Positions 62,270 to 64,000 of a stretch of DNA of 64,000 bases are shown one piece after another. Position 1 is the stretch's first letter. Each line of letters opens with the position of its first letter. The DNA comes from Promethearchaeia archaeon. GTDB lineage: Archaea; Asgardarchaeota; Lokiarchaeia; Sigyniarchaeales; SOKP01. The notes below the pieces were generated by a model. That model had not been told where the DNA came from. It searched no databases and saw only the letters and a program-made list of their open reading frames with translations. Made by a program: the position numbers and the translations under genes. The DNA lies in assembly GCA_029856145.1 (NCBI GenBank), contig JAHQWK010000008.1, positions 62,001 through 126,000 of the forward strand, in the 5' to 3' direction.

Positions 62270-62695
62270 CTATTGAAGATAGTTAAAAAAATCAGCATAC
62301 CTTAAAACATGGCTTACCTCCAGAATTCTACCTGGCTCCTCTACTTTCTGCACTATTTTAATACAATCAGTTAACCTATTTGCCATCGGATTTTCTAACA
62401 AAACATGATATCCTTTTTCTAATGTTAATAAAGTATGCTCTGTGTGCATCTGGTCACGAGTAAAAATAAATGCAACATCAACGAACTTTTTCTTAGAAAG
62501 TAAATTCTCCCAACTTTCAAAATATCTTTCAGAAGGGATGTAATGTAATTTTGCAAAATTCTCACGTCTATTTTTTATAGGTTCTGCTACAGCAACAATT
62601 TTCAGTTTTTTTTTATTTTTTATAGCATAATTTCCATAGACATAAAATCTTCTTCTTCCAGTTCACAATAAAACTGCTGTAACTGGCAATCTCAT
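62270..62695 (-). pseudogene. Gfo/Idh/MocA-type oxidoreductase, broken
   Basis: A minus-strand frame of 142 codons reads as the NAD-binding half of a Gfo/Idh/MocA oxidoreductase: MRLPVTAVLL, then an in-frame TGA where the first Gly of the GxGxxG loop should be, then TGRRRFYVYGNYA, KIVAVAEP, FIFTRDQMHTEHTLL, GYHVLLENPMA and LEVSHVLRYADFF. It stops at a TAG after about 130 residues, where the family continues for another 200 or more. So both an internal stop and a loss of the C-terminal domain are present. Confidence 0.8.
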
Positions 62696-62792
62696 CATAA
62701 AAACCAAAAGAATTAACTTAATAGATAGTAGAATTGAGTTTAAAAATATAATATATTTAATTTAATCGATTAAATTCTGATTTTATACTTTA

Positions 62793-63044
62793 TTAATCAA
62801 TCTCTCTCTTACTTTTAAGATTTTCAAGTTGTTCTCTATAAGTAAAAACAGTTTTGGCTATCTCTCCCAAATATTCAGCGGGATTCATAGTTTTTCCACA
62901 TTTGCTACATTTGAAGTCAAGCATTCCATCGATTGAAATTAGTGTTCCATTTTCACAATGAGCACATTGTTCAAATGACCATCTGTCTATAATTTTTATA
63001 ATATCTTCGATGAATTTTTCTTGGTTTAGTTTAGGCATGATCAT
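62793..63044 (-). CDS. Small zinc-ribbon protein
   Basis: 83 residues with CAHCENGTLI and CSKCGKTM (two CxxC pairs about 20 residues apart) forming one zinc ribbon, and helical ends. ATG at 63044 or two codons later. No known name. It is next to aroC on the same strand but 75 nt away. Confidence 0.65.
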   Translation of the reverse strand: MIMPKLNQEKFIEDIIKIIDRWSFEQCAHCENGTLISIDGMLDFKCSKCGKTMNPAEYLGEIAKTVFTYREQLENLKSKREID

Positions 63045-63119
63045 TCACTTATTATTACACTCCAAATTATTAGTATTTTTAATTTTTTATTTTGGATTTT
63101 CATGATTGTAAATATCCCT

Positions 63120-64000
63120 TTAAGATTTTAAAACCCTGGGAATGAATCCTTCAAGCAGTAAAATGTCAAGTAAAACATTCGCAATCATAGCCTCTATAAC
63201 TGGGATCACTCTAGGTACTATACATGGGTCGTGTCGTCCTGAAAATTCAATTTCTACATTTTTCTTCGTTTCAATATTAACAGTTTTCTGAAGAATACCT
63301 ATAGAAGCAGTTGGTTTAACTGCAACAGTAAATTCAATTGGCATGCCTGTTGAAATTCCCCCGATAATTCCGCCAGCATCATTCTTAGTGGTTTGGACTT
63401 TCCCGTCCTTTATAATCCACGGGTCATTATGTTCAGAACCTTTCATTTTAGCCGCTTTAAAGCCAGCACCAAACTCTATCGCTTTTATCGCAGGAATCGC
63501 AAAAATCGCCTTACTAATGTTTGACTCAATACTATTGAATATAGGACCTCCCTTCCCCACGGGAAAATTTATAACTATACATTTTATAGTTCCGCCGATA
63601 GAATCTCTTTGTTTTTTAACCGTTTCGATTAATAACTCCATTGATTTTGATTTTTCCTGGTCAATTGCTCCAATAAGAGATTTTTCTCTTAACTCAAATG
63701 ATTTTTTAATCTCTTTTAGAGAATATTCTCTTTTATCAATAATGTTTCCAATACTTTTAGTATAAGCAAAAATCATGATTTCATATTTTTTTAAAATTTG
63801 TTTAGCGATAGCCCCTGCCATTACAAACCCTGCTGTAATTCTCCCAGAAAAACGGCCTGATCCACGTGGATCAGAGAATCCACGATATTTTCTTAATGCA
63901 GTATAATCAATATGTGATGGACGTAAAAAATTTCGATATTTTTCATATACTGATGAATCGATGTCTTTATTTTCAATTATTAAACAGAGAGGGGCTCCTG
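63120..64000 (-). CDS. aroC: Chorismate synthase (cut by window edge)
   Basis: The visible 293 codons cover most of chorismate synthase, running past the right edge. Seen are RPSHIDYTALRKYRGFSDPR, then GSGRFSGRITAGFVMAGAIA (the FMN/EPSP signature region), INFPVGKGGPIFNSIES and GGIIGGISTGMPI, then GRHDPCIVPRVIPVIEAM. Together these bind FMN and EPSP. The enzyme makes chorismate, the last common step of aromatic amino acid synthesis. The N-terminal 60 or so residues are off-window. Confidence 0.96.
   Translation of the reverse strand, partial: GAPLCLIIENKDIDSSVYEKYRNFLRPSHIDYTALRKYRGFSDPRGSGRFSGRITAGFVMAGAIAKQILKKYEIMIFAYTKSIGNIIDKREYSLKEIKKSFELREKSLIGAIDQEKSKSMELLIETVKKQRDSIGGTIKCIVINFPVGKGGPIFNSIESNISKAIFAIPAIKAIEFGAGFKAAKMKGSEHNDPWIIKDGKVQTTKNDAGGIIGGISTGMPIEFTVAVKPTASIGILQKTVNIETKKNVEIEFSGRHDPCIVPRVIPVIEAMIANVLLDILLLEGFIPRVLKS

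Noticed and set aside
62660..62668. In-frame TGA of the Gfo/Idh frame read as selenocysteine.
   Set aside because: It replaces a glycine of the nucleotide-binding loop, not a Cys, and the gene is also truncated; a nonsense mutation is simpler.

Overview
The window is very AT-rich DNA from an archaeon. Archaeal signs are TATA-type promoters, archaeal translation genes (EF-1 beta, an HVO_2753-like zinc ribbon, an LSm protein, a Rio2-type kinase, a Clp1/Grc3-like polynucleotide kinase) and an HdrABC/MvhD/FrhB redox cluster. A Ras-like small GTPase, a gelsolin-like domain on a membrane protein, a PPP-family phosphatase, leucine-rich-repeat proteins and bacterial-type MutS and MutL point to an Asgard archaeon, most likely of the Lokiarchaeia. 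That placement is inferred from gene content, not from a marker-gene tree.

Layout. (1) 1-12989, minus strand: one long redox operon, hdrC-hdrB-frhB-hdrA(N)-hdrA(C)-mvhD/HTH-hdrA(fused)-mvhD-FeS-hydB-hydG-frhB', leaving the window at its left edge. It encodes a heterodisulfide-reductase-type flavin electron-bifurcating machine with F420- and NAD(P)-linked electron-entry modules. HdrA occurs twice, once split into two genes and once fused. (2) 13.5-18.3 kb: a Cys-rich small protein, an altered ferredoxin, a membrane sulfite-oxidase-like molybdoenzyme and a large surface protein. (3) 18.3-31.4 kb: an accessory region. It holds a DprA-like plus phosphoribosyltransferase pair, two duplicated LRR genes, a small protein with an operator-like promoter, two beta-helix proteins, several headless or broken genes (two 3' fragments of lpd, an LRR scrap, a surface-protein remnant) and a roughly 98-bp structured repeat placed again and again just 3' of minus-strand genes. 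(4) 31.5-43.5 kb: lpd, an Lrp-type regulator, a small GTPase, EF-1 beta, mutL, mutS and an alpha/beta hydrolase. (5) 43.7-49.4 kb: the four pyruvate/2-oxoacid:ferredoxin oxidoreductase subunits, with porG separated from porDAB by a multi-PAS histidine kinase on the other strand. (6) 49.5-64 kb: a gelsolin-like membrane protein, Rio2, a methyltransferase, LSm, a PPP phosphatase, an orphan adenine DNA methyltransferase, hydrolases, an ATP-grasp enzyme, a Clp1-like kinase, an FwdE-like protein, a Mut7-C protein, a broken Gfo/Idh gene, and aroC running off the right edge.

How it fits together. Reduced ferredoxin made by Por (and possibly other oxidoreductases) could feed or be fed by the Hdr/FrhB/HydBG complex, which would exchange electrons with F420, NAD(P)H and disulfides. 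No [NiFe] large or small subunit is visible, although hydrogenase genes could lie past the left edge. The most unusual material is the 18-31 kb region. Its repeat forms a nested hairpin whose loop, in the sense of most adjacent genes, is complementary to a Shine-Dalgarno sequence; one neighbour's ribosome-binding site matches over 11 nt. No tRNA, rRNA, CRISPR array or complete insertion sequence was recognised.
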